64,000 nt of DNA. It comes from Candidatus Binataceae bacterium. Its GTDB lineage: Bacteria > Desulfobacterota > Binatia > Binatales > Binataceae. The DNA lies in assembly GCA_035650475.1 (NCBI GenBank), contig DASRHP010000008.1:185859-249858 (forward strand), given 5' to 3'. The notes under the pieces were generated by a model. The model made no database searches. It was not told where the DNA came from and saw only the letters and a list, made by a program, of their open reading frames with translations. Both the position numbers and the translations under genes were made by a program. This document shows positions 32,590 to 41,768 of the stretch, one piece after another. Positions within the stretch are counted from its first letter, which is position 1. Every line of letters begins with the position of its first letter.

Positions 32590-33309
32590 ATGACCGACAC
32601 GAACAAATCGGTAGCAGTGGTGGTCGGTGTCGGGCCCGGGCTGGGCGCGGCCTTGGCGCGGCGGTTCGCGGCCGGCTACGCCGTCGCGCTGGTCGCACGC
32701 CACGCCGACAAGCTCGAGCAGCTTGCGGCGGAGTTGAGCGGCGCGGGCGCTCGCGCGCTGCCGGTGGCGGCCGACATGAGCAGGGCCGCAGACATCGAGG
32801 CCGCCTTCGCGCATATCCGTGCCGAGCTCGGCGATCCGGAAGTGCTGCTGTACAACGCGGCGATGCGGCCGTTCGGGCGTCTGATGGAGACCAAGCCGAG
32901 CACGTTCGAGAACACCTGGCGGGTCAACGCCTTGGGCGCGTTCTTGTGCGCGCAGGCGGTGGTGCCGGCCATGCTCGCGCGCGGACGGGGCGCGATCCTG
33001 TTCACCGGCGCGACCGCGGGCGTCAAGCCGTTTGCGACCTCGGCTGCTTTCGGGCCCGCGAAGTTCGCGCTGCGCGGGCTGGCGCAGGTGATGGCGCGCG
33101 ACCTGGGGCCGCAGGGTGTGCACGTCGCCTACGTCAATATCGACGGTCCGATCGACATGCCCTTCATCCATCAACTGCGGCCGGAGCTGAAGCCTGAAGA
33201 CATGCTGGCACCGGCGGCAATCGCGGAAACCTACTGGCACCTCGCCCATCAGGACCGCAGCGCATGGACCCAGGAGGTCGACGTGCGGCCCTTCAAGGAG
33301 AAATTCTGA
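32590..33309 (+). CDS. Short-chain dehydrogenase/reductase-like protein without catalytic Tyr
   Basis: A 239-residue SDR-fold protein. The cofactor loop is VVGVGPGLGAALARRF, followed by YNAAMRPFGR in place of NNAG. The active-site segment reads ILFTGATAGV then AAFGPAKFALRG: the Lys of YxxxK is present, but the Tyr is Phe. Activity as an ordinary alcohol/ketone oxidoreductase is therefore doubtful, although some SDR subfamilies naturally have this substitution. Second gene of the HxlR-controlled pair. Confidence 0.8.
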   Translation: MTDTNKSVAVVVGVGPGLGAALARRFAAGYAVALVARHADKLEQLAAELSGAGARALPVAADMSRAADIEAAFAHIRAELGDPEVLLYNAAMRPFGRLMETKPSTFENTWRVNALGAFLCAQAVVPAMLARGRGAILFTGATAGVKPFATSAAFGPAKFALRGLAQVMARDLGPQGVHVAYVNIDGPIDMPFIHQLRPELKPEDMLAPAAIAETYWHLAHQDRSAWTQEVDVRPFKEKF

Positions 33310-33334
33310 GCACGCTCAGGTGAACAGGCGCAGG

Positions 33335-33354
33335 ACGCGGGCTGAAGCCCGCGT
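33335..33354. terminator. Hairpin between convergent SDR and arnD genes
   Basis: A perfect 8-bp stem ACGCGGGC/GCCCGCGT with the tetraloop TGAA. It is followed on the + side by a weak T-containing run. It probably serves both converging transcripts. Confidence 0.6.
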
Positions 33355-33365
33355 TGCCCGTATTG

Positions 33366-34289
33366 TCAGGTCGGATGGAGCTCGGAGGTTGCGTCGGGGC
33401 CCTGCACGGAGATCCATCCGGCGCGGCCGGGGAGGGTCGCGCGCACGATTTCGCATATCGCAAGCTCGGCGCCGCGCAGGCGTGCCGCGGCCTGGTCAAG
33501 GCGGACGAACTTTGCGCCTCGCTCCTTGAGCGCCCGCACCAGGGCCGTGAAGCTGTCCAACTCGCTCATGCCTTCGGTTTCCGCATGCACCGTATGGACG
33601 TTGAGCCGGTCGGCACTGAACTGCGCAAGGTAAAACTCCAGCAGCGCTGAGGTGTTGGGCAGGTCGTCGCGTCCCATCACTTCGTCCAGCGTCGGCAGCG
33701 TGGTGGGGATCTCGGGCGTCGCGAGCACCCGGCCGTCGATACGGCATCGAAACGGCGCGCGCCCGCGCGTGTCGCTGCGATAGGCGAGCCCCATCGTGTC
33801 GAGGATCCTGAGCGCGCTCGCATTGGTGCGCCATCCGGGGGCCGCGAAGCTCGCCGGTTGCGCGCGGAAGATCGCGCGGTAGGCCTCGAACGCCTGTTCC
33901 AGCTCGGCGCGGATTTCGGCATCGCTGAGCTGGTCGAGGCGATCCTGCCATCGCACGTGATCCCATCCGTGCACGCCAACCTCGAAGCCCGCGCTCTTGA
34001 GTCCGCGCACGACCGCGGGCAGCGCGAGCGCTATCGGGCGCGCCGGCAGCAGCGTGCCGGAGAGCACCGTGCGCAGCCCGTACATCCTGACCGCGCGGGT
34101 GCGGCGCATTTTGGCGAGAAAGCCCGGGTTGCGCAGCACGCGAACGATCGCGCGGCCCGAGTTGTCGGGGCCCATCGCAATGAAGAAGCTCGCCGCAACG
34201 CCCTCCTGCGCGAGCATCCGCGCCATCCGCGGCACGCCCTGCGCGAGCCCCTGATGAGTGTCGACATCAATTTTGAGTGCGACTTCCAA
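33366..34289 (-). CDS. arnD: ArnD: undecaprenyl-phosphate Ara4FN deformylase
   Basis: A 307-residue NodB-fold deacetylase whose start, LKIDVDTHQGLAQGVPRMA, and segments MGPDNSGR, VGVHGWDHVRWQ, APGWRTNASALRIL, YRSDTRGRAPF, TTLPTLDEVMGRD and HTVHAETEG line up with E. coli ArnD. ArnD removes the formyl group from undecaprenyl-phosphate 4-deoxy-4-formamido-L-arabinose at the inner membrane, giving the carrier-bound aminoarabinose (Ara4N) used on lipid A. The gene begins directly after the murF stop codon on the same strand, so the two are probably cotranslated. Partner genes arnT, arnC and a split arnA lie 5-10 kb away. Confidence 0.92.
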   Translation of the reverse strand: MEVALKIDVDTHQGLAQGVPRMARMLAQEGVAASFFIAMGPDNSGRAIVRVLRNPGFLAKMRRTRAVRMYGLRTVLSGTLLPARPIALALPAVVRGLKSAGFEVGVHGWDHVRWQDRLDQLSDAEIRAELEQAFEAYRAIFRAQPASFAAPGWRTNASALRILDTMGLAYRSDTRGRAPFRCRIDGRVLATPEIPTTLPTLDEVMGRDDLPNTSALLEFYLAQFSADRLNVHTVHAETEGMSELDSFTALVRALKERGAKFVRLDQAAARLRGAELAICEIVRATLPGRAGWISVQGPDATSELHPT

Positions 34290-35768
34290 TTACGTGCGGC
34301 TTCCCAGTTTGTGTTCGAGCGCCTCGATTATCCGCTCCATCCGCAGGCCGCGCGAGCCTTTGACTAGCACGACGTCGCCCGCGCGCACCGCCGCGCAGAC
34401 CAGCGCGGCGGCGGTGGCGCTGTCAGGTGCGGTGAGCACGCGCGCGTCGCGCTGGCCGCGCTCGGCCAACTCGAGCGCGGCGGTCGTCTCCGGTCCCACG
34501 GCAACGAACGCCGCGGGGTTCAGCCCGAGGGTCTCCCGCACGATCTCAGCGTGCATCGGGGCGCTCAACGCCCCCAGCTCCAGCATGTCGCCGAGCGCGA
34601 CAATCAGGCGCGCGCGGCCCGCCTGTGCGCGCTCGGCCGCGGCCGCGAGCGCCGCGCGCACCGAGCGCGGGTTGGCGTTGTAGGTGTCGTCGATCACCAG
34701 CACGTCCCCGAGCATCCGCGGGTTGAGCCGGCCAGCCACGGGCGCGACGGCAGCGAGGGCGCGAGCGACAGCGGCGAGCTCGGCCACCTCCAGCGCCCGT
34801 GCGCGCAAGGCGGCGGCGGCGGCGAGCGCCGCCGCCGCATTGCGTGCGGCTGCCTCGCCGAGCAGCGCGAGGCTGAGCTCCAGGCGCGCCGGCGCGCCCG
34901 GTGCGCGCAGACGCGGGTGGAGTTCCAGGGTCGCGCGCGAGCCGGCGCCGGCCGCCGCCGGCTCGCGCGCGACCACCCGCACGTCACATCCCGCGCCCGT
35001 GCCGAAGCTGACGACCTCGGCGCCGCGCGGGAGGCGCGCCATCACCAGCCGCTCCTCGGCGCAGGCCACGACCGCGTGGCGCGCGGTCGCGAACAACGCC
35101 GCCTCCTCGTCGGCGATCTCCTCGAGGCTGCCCAGTCCTTCGCTGTGCTCGACGTCCACGTTGAGCACCAGCGCAACGTCGGGCTCGACCATGCGCGCCA
35201 GGCGCGAAATCTCGCCGCGCGTGTTGGTGCCGCATTCGAGCACGGCGGCGCGATGAGGCGTTCCGAGCAGGAAGATCGTCATCGGAACGCCGATCAGATT
35301 GTTGAGATTGCCCGGGGTGGCGAGCGTTTCGCCGAACAGCGCGCGCACTGCCGCGGCGCAGAGTTCCTTGGTTGTAGTCTTGCCAGCGGCCCCGCCGACG
35401 GCGAGGCTTGCCAGGGGGCGAGCGGCGCGCGTACGGTGCAAATGATGGCGTGCGAGGTCGCCGAGCGCGACGAGCGTGTCGTCAACTTCGACCGCGGCCA
35501 GCCCGGCTGCTTCGGCTGGACTCCGGCCGCGCGCGACCAGCACGGCGGCGGCGCCGCGGCGGGCAGCTTCCACCAGATGCGTGTGGCCGTCGCGTCCCTG
35601 GGCGCCTCTGAGCGCCACGAACAGCGCGCCCGTGTTAAGCGTGCGCGTGTCGATCGAGACTCCGCGCACGCGGGTATCCGGAGCGCCAAAGATGATCTGC
35701 CCGCCAGTGGCCGCCGCGATTTCGTCAAGCCGGAAGGCGCAGTCGTTGGCTGGTATCGGCGTCGCCAT
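34290..35768 (-). CDS. murF: MurF: UDP-MurNAc-tripeptide D-alanyl-D-alanine ligase
   Basis: A 492-residue Mur ligase. The N-terminal UDP-binding domain (IPANDCAFRLDEIAAATGG, SIDTRTLNTGALFVAL) is followed by the ATP P-loop in VGGAAGKTTTKEL (about residue 122), then ATPGNLNNLIGVPMT, LECGTNTRGEI, and a C-terminal domain with VIDDTYNANP. It adds D-Ala-D-Ala to the UDP-MurNAc tripeptide, the last cytoplasmic precursor step. ATG 35768 gives the normal start. The gene is outside any division-and-wall (dcw) cluster and is paired with arnD instead. Confidence 0.93.
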   Translation of the reverse strand: MATPIPANDCAFRLDEIAAATGGQIIFGAPDTRVRGVSIDTRTLNTGALFVALRGAQGRDGHTHLVEAARRGAAAVLVARGRSPAEAAGLAAVEVDDTLVALGDLARHHLHRTRAARPLASLAVGGAAGKTTTKELCAAAVRALFGETLATPGNLNNLIGVPMTIFLLGTPHRAAVLECGTNTRGEISRLARMVEPDVALVLNVDVEHSEGLGSLEEIADEEAALFATARHAVVACAEERLVMARLPRGAEVVSFGTGAGCDVRVVAREPAAAGAGSRATLELHPRLRAPGAPARLELSLALLGEAAARNAAAALAAAAALRARALEVAELAAVARALAAVAPVAGRLNPRMLGDVLVIDDTYNANPRSVRAALAAAAERAQAGRARLIVALGDMLELGALSAPMHAEIVRETLGLNPAAFVAVGPETTAALELAERGQRDARVLTAPDSATAAALVCAAVRAGDVVLVKGSRGLRMERIIEALEHKLGSRT

Positions 35769-35900
35769 TTCCCCACCGCGCCGCGCCGCATCCCGATGGC
35801 GCAAGGCGCCGCGCACGCGCTCGATCAGTGATTACGTTTCCCGAAGCGGCTTGACAACCGCCCCCGCGCGGACAAGCCTGCTTGACTCGGGATCCTACCA

Positions 35901-35909
35901 GGGAGGTGA
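35901..35909 (+). promoter_or_regulatory. Strong ribosome binding site deciding the purE start
   Basis: GGGAGGTGA lies six bases before ATG 35915 and supports this start over an upstream in-frame TTG at 35882. Confidence 0.7.
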
Positions 35910-35914
35910 GTGCG

Positions 35915-36409
35915 ATGGCCGCTGAGCGAGCGCCGTTGGTCGGCATCATCATGGGCAGCAAGAGCGACTGGGAGCACATGTCTGCCGCCGCCGAAGTTCT
36001 GACAGAATTTAAAGTTTCACATGAAGCTCGGGTGCTTTCCGCCCATCGCACGCTGGACATCACCCTGGAGTACGCCGCTTCCGCGCAGGAGCGCGGGGTG
36101 CAGGTGATAATCGCGGGCGCCGGCGGCGCGGCCCACCTGCCTGGCGTGATCGCGGCCAAAACCGTGCTGCCGGTGATAGGCGTGCCAATGCCGACCACTT
36201 CGTTAAGCGGGATGGACTCGCTGCTTTCGATCGTCCAGATGCCGCGCGGCGTGCCGGTGGCGACGATGGCGATCGGCAAGGCGGGCGCGGGCAACGCCGG
36301 GCTGTTCGCGGTGGCGATCATGGCGCTGAGCCGGCCCGAGTTGGCCGAGCAGCTCATCAAATATCGCGCCGCCCGTGCCACAGAGGTGCTTGAGCAGAAG
36401 CTACCTTGA
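35915..36409 (+). CDS. purE: PurE: N5-carboxyaminoimidazole ribonucleotide mutase (class I)
   Basis: A 164-residue class I PurE. The conserved [13 protein letters not shown] (phosphate-binding Ser), VLSAHRTLD (active-site His), [24 protein letters not shown] and GNAGLFA segments are all present. It rearranges N5-CAIR to CAIR in purine synthesis and works with PurK, which is not next to it in this window. It is followed by a secreted-protein gene starting 12 bases after its stop, or overlapping the stop if a TTG start is used. Confidence 0.95.
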   Translation: MAAERAPLVGIIMGSKSDWEHMSAAAEVLTEFKVSHEARVLSAHRTLDITLEYAASAQERGVQVIIAGAGGAAHLPGVIAAKTVLPVIGVPMPTTSLSGMDSLLSIVQMPRGVPVATMAIGKAGAGNAGLFAVAIMALSRPELAEQLIKYRAARATEVLEQKLP

Positions 36410-36420
36410 CGAGATGGCGC

Positions 36421-37230
36421 ATGCGGGTATTGACGTCCTTCGGGAGAACGCGTTTTGCGATAGCCGCCGCAACGATTGCGCTCGCCGCGATTGCCGCAAT
36501 CGCCGGCGCGCGCATCGCGCTTGCGGCGGATGAGTCGTTGATCAAGATCAAGGTCGCCGGCGAGCTGCCGCTGCCCGCGGGCATCCCGCTCAGCGTGATC
36601 GCGACCGATCCGGTCCTACAACAAGTCCTCAGTCAGGATCTCCAGGTGGCCGGGCGGCTGGCCAGCGGCGGCGCTCCATCGGTCACGACGATCACCGTCA
36701 CCCTCAGCCTGCGCAGGCTGGTGCCCGGGATGTCGCTCAACGACGTTGCGCCCGGGGACCACGACGCGGTCGCAGTGCTCAAGGCAATGGGCGTCAAGCC
36801 CGTTCCGCTGCCCGAGGCGCCGCCGCCGCAACCGGGCAGCGACGATCAGACCGCGGCCGAGGGCAATCCGGGTCTCTCCAACGACATTAGCAGCTATCAG
36901 CAGCAGGGTTACGAGGCGGGGCCGGGCGTGGGGAGCGCGCCGATGGGGCCGGCGCTCAATCCGTGGCCGATGATGCCGTGGCCGGTGCCGCCGGCTACCG
37001 CACAGCAACGCTCGGCGCTGCCCGCCTATGTTCCGCCCAACTATCGGCCCGGCCGGGCGCTTGAGGAATCGGACACGGACGGCGCGAGCGACACGATCTT
37101 GATCGCGCGGGCAACCGCGGGGCAGGGCTCCAGCGGGCTCACGGTGATCGCGGTGGGGCATCCCGGCTACGACAAGCACCAGGCGCGCAAGCTTATCGCC
37201 GAGGAAATCGCGAACGCCGTGCTTCATTGA
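36421..37230 (+). CDS. Secreted protein of unknown function
   Basis: A 269-residue protein with a signal peptide (a basic start, then AIAAATIALAAIAAIAGARI, cleavage near ALA-A). A strand-rich domain follows (IKIKVAGELPLPAG, then TITVTLSLRRLVPGM). A Pro/Gly-rich linker with PMMPWPVPP leads to a short C-terminal domain (ILIARATAGQGSSGLTVIAVGHPG) that also looks strand-rich. ATG 36421 is preferred; a TTG at 36406 overlaps the purE stop. No family is recognised. Its export signal points to a periplasmic or surface role. Confidence 0.6.
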   Translation: MRVLTSFGRTRFAIAAATIALAAIAAIAGARIALAADESLIKIKVAGELPLPAGIPLSVIATDPVLQQVLSQDLQVAGRLASGGAPSVTTITVTLSLRRLVPGMSLNDVAPGDHDAVAVLKAMGVKPVPLPEAPPPQPGSDDQTAAEGNPGLSNDISSYQQQGYEAGPGVGSAPMGPALNPWPMMPWPVPPATAQQRSALPAYVPPNYRPGRALEESDTDGASDTILIARATAGQGSSGLTVIAVGHPGYDKHQARKLIAEEIANAVLH

Positions 37231-37294
37231 TGCGGCGAAATGCCGCGATGCCTGACGCGGCGCCGGCGGCCGCACGGGCGCCGCGCGCTTTGCT

Positions 37295-37750
37295 CTACTT
37301 CCGCTCGATCTCGATCGGTACCTTGCGCGCGCTGACCTCCCTGGGCACCGGCGCGGTCAACTCGAGCACGCCGTTGCGGTAGGACGCCTTAATCTCGTCG
37401 GGGTTTACGCCTTCGGGCAGCTGGAGCGAGCGCTCGATGCTGCCGTAGCTGACCTCGCGATGGATGTAGTTGCGGGTCTTCTCCTCGCGCTGTTGCTCGC
37501 GCGTGGCGCGAATCGTCAGCGTGTCGCCGGCGACCGTGATCTCGACGTCCTTGGGATCGACGCCGGGCAGATCCGCGCGGATGACGAGCTCGCCGTTGTC
37601 GATGAAGGATTCGAGCGGCGGATAGTCGCCTGCCCGCGCGAACAACGGGCCGGCGCGGCCGCCCAGGAAGCGGTCGAACAGATCGTCGAAATCGCGCCGA
37701 AAGCGATCGAGCTCCTTCAGCGGAGACCATACCTGCGGTTGGTTGGCCAT
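37295..37750 (-). CDS. Hsp20/alpha-crystallin small heat-shock protein
   Basis: A 151-residue small heat-shock chaperone. The alpha-crystallin domain runs from about residue 45 (IRADLPGVDPKDVEITVAGDTL) to the conserved GVLELTAPVP, with the A-x-x-x-n-GvL signature, and the C-terminal IxI-type anchor (IEI) is present. It holds unfolding proteins in the cytosol. A TTGCTG/TAACTT pair (16-base spacer) on the minus strand at 37782-37809 is a weak candidate promoter. It is divergent from nothing and sits just downstream of the RodZ-like gene on the same strand. Confidence 0.92.
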   Translation of the reverse strand: MANQPQVWSPLKELDRFRRDFDDLFDRFLGGRAGPLFARAGDYPPLESFIDNGELVIRADLPGVDPKDVEITVAGDTLTIRATREQQREEKTRNYIHREVSYGSIERSLQLPEGVNPDEIKASYRNGVLELTAPVPREVSARKVPIEIERK

Positions 37751-37850
37751 GGCGGTTCCTCCTTGACGGATTTACACCAAGAAGTTAACCACGCGCCGCG
37801 CGCCAGCAAGCGGCGCCCGCGCGCGAGCGCCGCGCAGATTGCGCCAGTTA

Positions 37851-38606
37851 TCAGTCCGAGCTGTCGGCAGGTTGCGGCGCCGCGGCGCTTCGCGATGCTC
37901 GCGCAGCCCCGGACGGGGCGGGGGGCGCAACAGGCCGGGCAACCGCATTTGCGTTGGAGAACTTTGACGCTGCGTCCTGTGGCGGCGCAGGTGCGGCCGT
38001 CATCGGCATCGCGGGCGCGGGAGCCGCCGGCGCTTCGGGCGCAGAGGCGAGCGGCGCTGCCGGCGCCGTCACGGGCACTTGGGCCGCGGGCGCCATGGCC
38101 GGTGGAGGGAAGGCGGCACGATGGCGTTTGGCGGCGAGGTAATAGAGCACGACGATCGTAGCGAGCACGGCGGCCGCCGCCATCACGCGCGGCCAGGGGC
38201 TGCGCTTGTCGTCCGCTAGCATCAGTGGCTCGGACATTCGCACTGGCGGAGCGCCCTCTGCACGCTGGACCTCGCGCACGAAGCGCATAGCGATTTCTTC
38301 GCCATCGAGCCCAAGAAAGGAGGCGTAGCGGCGCAGGAATGGCAGTAGATAGAGCTGGTCGGAGATCAGTGCGTAGTCGCTGCTCTCCATCATCTGAACG
38401 TAGTGGGCGGGGATGCGGGTTTGAGCGACGATCTCGGAGCGCGACAGTCCGCGCTTCTCGCGTGCCGCGACGAGCGTCTTGCCGAGGCTGGGCTCGGCTT
38501 CGGCGCCGGCTTTGGACGGCTCGGGCTGCGGCGTGGCGCCGACACCATCGGTCTTGCTCTCGCCCCCGGAGCCCACGGCTTCTTCGCTTACCCGTCCGGC
38601 AGCCAT
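37851..38606 (-). CDS. RodZ-like helix-turn-helix membrane protein
   Basis: A 251-residue protein. The N-terminal cytoplasmic part carries a RodZ-type HTH (LGKTLVAAREKRGLSRSEIV, IPAHYVQMMESSDYALISD, then FLRRYASFLGLD). One transmembrane helix follows (RVMAAAAVLATIVVLYYLAA), then a periplasmic Ala/Pro-rich tail. RodZ connects the MreB cytoskeleton to the elongation machinery. The periplasmic part here is low-complexity and lacks the folded C-terminal domain of E. coli RodZ, so an equivalent role is inferred but not certain. Confidence 0.75.
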   Translation of the reverse strand: MAAGRVSEEAVGSGGESKTDGVGATPQPEPSKAGAEAEPSLGKTLVAAREKRGLSRSEIVAQTRIPAHYVQMMESSDYALISDQLYLLPFLRRYASFLGLDGEEIAMRFVREVQRAEGAPPVRMSEPLMLADDKRSPWPRVMAAAAVLATIVVLYYLAAKRHRAAFPPPAMAPAAQVPVTAPAAPLASAPEAPAAPAPAMPMTAAPAPPQDAASKFSNANAVARPVAPPAPSGAARASRSAAAPQPADSSD

Positions 38607-38701
38607 CCGCCCATCCCCCGCGCTGGTGATGCAACGCCGCTAAGGCGGCTGTCCAGATGAATACTTACAGCTACCGCCGGGCGAAACCAAGGGGCGTCAG
38701 C

Positions 38702-40495
38702 TCACGGGCCAACCTCGCAGCCGCGCGCCTGGGCGGGCAATGGGATGGCGCGGTTGTGGAGCGCGACCTTCTTGCCCTCGCATCCGATGATGGTGGTCGT
38801 GAGCGGATCGAGCACCGTGCGCAGATGCGTGAGGTCGGTCCGGTTGGCGACCAGCACGGCGCATCCGTTGCTGCGCCAGAGCTGCGCCAGATCGGTGTCG
38901 GTCGCGACGAAGCTCTCCCGCGCGTCGGGGCTGTTGCCGAACGGCGCGAGTTCCCCGCGATAGGCGACCAGCGCCTCGCGCCGGCCGGTGTAAAAGGGCA
39001 GCGACTGCACGAAGTGGCGATACGAGAGCAGGCGGCATCCGGTGCCCAGGTACGACGTCATCTCCCGCGCCAGCCGCCGGTACGAGCCGAGCGGCTGCGC
39101 GTCGATCCGCGCCTTGCCCAAAAAACCCAGCGCGACCACGACACCCACCGCGAGCGCGACGAGCGCGCCGCGCAGATGGCGCCCGCGCCAGGCGTCCGCC
39201 ATGCACACCATCGCGCCCAGCGTCAGCGCAGCCGCCGCCGCGCATCCGTCGAGAACCAGCGCGAGGTTGAGGTAGAGCGAGAAGCGCAGCAGCGCGACCA
39301 TCGCCGCCATCGCGAGTATCAGGCTCAGCAGCGCGACCGATCCCAGAACGCTGCGCAATGCGCTGACTCCAATCCGTGGCAGGCGGCATAGTCCGTAGCC
39401 GCCAAGAATCGCCAATGGGGGCAGCGCGGGCAGGATATAGGCGCCGAGTTTGGCGCGCGGGATCGAGAAGAACACGAAGATGACCCCGAACCACAGCAGC
39501 AGGAAGCGCATCGCGCTGCGAGCCTCCGCGGCATCAAGCGCCGCCGTTGCTTCGCTCGGGCGCAGCCGTCCATCGGCAGCCGCCTCGGCACGGACGGTGT
39601 CCGCAGCGGGCGGGTCGGCCGTTGCGCCCGCGCGCATCAGCTCGCGCACGCCGAGCGGCACAAAGCAGATCCACGGCCACATCCCGCCTGCGACCACGAG
39701 CACGAAGAAGTACGGTCCCCATCCGTGCTCGCTGCTCTCAAGGTAGCGTTGCAGATGCTCGTGGACGAAGAAGAAATGCAGAAAGCCGGGATTGCGCTGG
39801 GCAACCAACACGAACCACGGAACCACGATCGCGAGGTAGAGCGCGATCGCGGACGGCCACGGCATCCGCGGGATCTGGCGCACGCGCCTTTCCCATACCA
39901 GCCATGCGAATCCGACGGCGCCGGCGAGCAGCAGCGCGACCGGGCCCTTGGTCAGCGTCCCGGCCGCCGCACATATTGCCGCCAGCAGAAACCATCGCCG
40001 GCCCGCGCCGCTGCCGAAATCCGGCGCACGGGCAGCCGCCCAGAAGGCGCCCAGCGCTGCCGTGATGAACAGCGCGAGCGGCGGATCGAGGGTCGCAAAG
40101 CGCGCAAAGCCGAAGACCAGCGGGCTCAGCGCGAGCGCGGCCGCCGCGCCCAGGCCGGCGGCGACCCCGAACATCGCCTCGGCGAGCGCCGCGGTTATCA
40201 CCACCTCGGCGACCGTGGCGAGTGCGGCGGGCAGACGGACCGCCAGTTCGGTCGGGCCGAGCGCTTCTATCGCGATCGCCTCCGCCCAATAGACCAGCGG
40301 CGGCTTCTCGAAGTAGCGCACCCAGTTATCGCGCGGCGTGATCCAGTCGCCGCTGAGCACCATCTCGCGCGCGATTTCGCCGTATCGCCCTTCGTCCGGC
40401 TCCCACAGGGCAGGGCGGCCGAGCGCGGGTAGATAGAGCAGCGCGGCAGCGATCGCGTACAGGAGCGGGCGCAGGAGGCGGCGGCGCGCGGCCAT
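38702..40495 (-). CDS. arnT: ArnT-like lipid A aminoarabinose transferase (GT39/83 membrane protein)
   Basis: A 597-residue multi-span protein of the PMT/ArnT superfamily. The periplasmic-loop signature WEPDEGRYGEIAREM, which carries the catalytic acidic residue, is followed by WITPRDNWVRYFEKPPLVYW and about 11-12 hydrophobic segments, with a periplasmic C-terminal domain. ArnT moves 4-amino-4-deoxy-L-arabinose from undecaprenyl phosphate to lipid A on the periplasmic face, lowering the charge and sensitivity to cationic peptides. The neighbouring arnC and arnA halves support this substrate, although other glycosyl donors are used by related members. Confidence 0.85.
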   Translation of the reverse strand: MAARRRLLRPLLYAIAAALLYLPALGRPALWEPDEGRYGEIAREMVLSGDWITPRDNWVRYFEKPPLVYWAEAIAIEALGPTELAVRLPAALATVAEVVITAALAEAMFGVAAGLGAAAALALSPLVFGFARFATLDPPLALFITAALGAFWAAARAPDFGSGAGRRWFLLAAICAAAGTLTKGPVALLLAGAVGFAWLVWERRVRQIPRMPWPSAIALYLAIVVPWFVLVAQRNPGFLHFFFVHEHLQRYLESSEHGWGPYFFVLVVAGGMWPWICFVPLGVRELMRAGATADPPAADTVRAEAAADGRLRPSEATAALDAAEARSAMRFLLLWFGVIFVFFSIPRAKLGAYILPALPPLAILGGYGLCRLPRIGVSALRSVLGSVALLSLILAMAAMVALLRFSLYLNLALVLDGCAAAAALTLGAMVCMADAWRGRHLRGALVALAVGVVVALGFLGKARIDAQPLGSYRRLAREMTSYLGTGCRLLSYRHFVQSLPFYTGRREALVAYRGELAPFGNSPDARESFVATDTDLAQLWRSNGCAVLVANRTDLTHLRTVLDPLTTTIIGCEGKKVALHNRAIPLPAQARGCEVGP

Positions 40496-40579
40496 AACCG
40501 ACAGAGTTTGCGGGCGGCCGCATGCGGCGTCAACCTTTGGCGCGCCCGCGCGGCACAGCGCGACGTTCAGGCGGGGACG

Positions 40580-41509
40580 CTAGGGGGACGGATCGTGCGC
40601 GAGAAGCTTGCCGCCGCGCGCTGGCGCCCCATGATTATTCGGCTGTTCGGGCTCGTGGTGGACGTCGCTCTCTTCGGCCTCGGAATCGCGCTCGAGCGCC
40701 TCGCGCGCGATTTCGAGCCGCGACTTTTCGGAAACCGGGACCCGCAGCACGATCTCGCGGCATACCTCTTCCTCCGAGCGCGCCAGCACGACGTCGCGCA
40801 ACTGGAGCAGCGACTCGGCCGAATTGATCGCGATATCCTCGACCGTCAGCGCGGGCAGCAGGTTCACGCTGTAGCGGCTGCCGTCGAAGCTCACCAGCGC
40901 CTCGCCGTTGGCAGTCGAAACCATCCGGCCCCGCATCGAAACCTGCCACGCCGCGACGAGTGCGAGGTAGTACGCTTCGTAATTGAGCACCTCGCCATAG
41001 ACCACGGCGTCGGCGCCGAGCCAGCGGCCGAGCGTCCGCGGGTCGACCTTTTGAAGGTCGGCTTCGTCGGTGATGCCGTGCGACTTGAGGACCGCGTCAA
41101 TCCCGATCGGATTGATCACCTCGAACTCGCGCTCGGAGAGATAGGCGACCATCGCGCGACGCAGGCGCTGGGCATCGGTCCAGGCCCAGAGCGCGCGTTC
41201 GCGCTGGTTGCGGAAGGTCAGCGGAATCTTATCGACGACGAAGTTGGCGTTGCCGCGATCCGTGAACGGCAGCACGGCAACCCGCAGCGGCGCGTTGCGC
41301 TGGTAGTCGGGCGCGACCTTCACTTCGAGGCCGCCCGGATCAAGCTCGACGATCCGGTCGAAGAGGGTTTTGCGCCCGTGGGTCTCGCGCTGGTACTCGG
41401 GCTGGAAAAAAGGCCGGCGCTCCTCAGTGCTGGGAGCCACCCGGGCGCATCCTGCGAGCCCCACCGCTATCATCCCGACGCCAAAGCAGGCCAGCAGCTT
41501 GTGCGTCAC
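40580..41509 (-). CDS. GNA1162/DUF799-like lipoprotein
   Basis: A 309-residue lipoprotein with a signal peptide and lipobox VGLAGC (lipidated Cys near residue 21). The body has LRVAVLPFTDRG, VVDKIPLTF and a long helical part with ADAVVYGEVLNYE and VAAWQVSMRGRMV, which resembles the GNA1162/LPP20-type lipoproteins that assist outer-membrane polysaccharide or curli-like assembly. GTG 41509 is chosen because AGGAGG lies eleven bases upstream. The C-terminus is Lys/Glu/His-rich (HHEPEQPNN) and hydrophilic. It is divergent from arnC, with about 260 bases between the starts. Confidence 0.7.
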   Translation of the reverse strand: MTHKLLACFGVGMIAVGLAGCARVAPSTEERRPFFQPEYQRETHGRKTLFDRIVELDPGGLEVKVAPDYQRNAPLRVAVLPFTDRGNANFVVDKIPLTFRNQRERALWAWTDAQRLRRAMVAYLSEREFEVINPIGIDAVLKSHGITDEADLQKVDPRTLGRWLGADAVVYGEVLNYEAYYLALVAAWQVSMRGRMVSTANGEALVSFDGSRYSVNLLPALTVEDIAINSAESLLQLRDVVLARSEEEVCREIVLRVPVSEKSRLEIAREALERDSEAEESDVHHEPEQPNNHGAPARGGKLLAHDPSP

Positions 41510-41768
41510 AACACCCTGTTCCTCCTGACATCCCCCCTTCCCGAGAGCCGCGCCGAAAGGCCCTTGCTGGCATGTGCTCGCAAGATCCATGCTGCCGACG
41601 AGGCTCGCGAGTGGAACGGAAAATCAATCGCTTTCGCCTGCCGCCCGCCTGCGCTATCGTCTTTCACTCGGCAAGGTCGTCTGTAACAATTGCGCAACGA
41701 CGCGGCGGTTGTAGGGCGCCACGCACGCTTGCCGGCGCATCGCGTGGCGGTCGATCCGGCGAAAGAAT

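Noticed and set aside
34290..35768. Division and cell wall (dcw) cluster around murF
   Set aside because: No other mur, fts or ddl gene is adjacent; murF is paired with arnD only.
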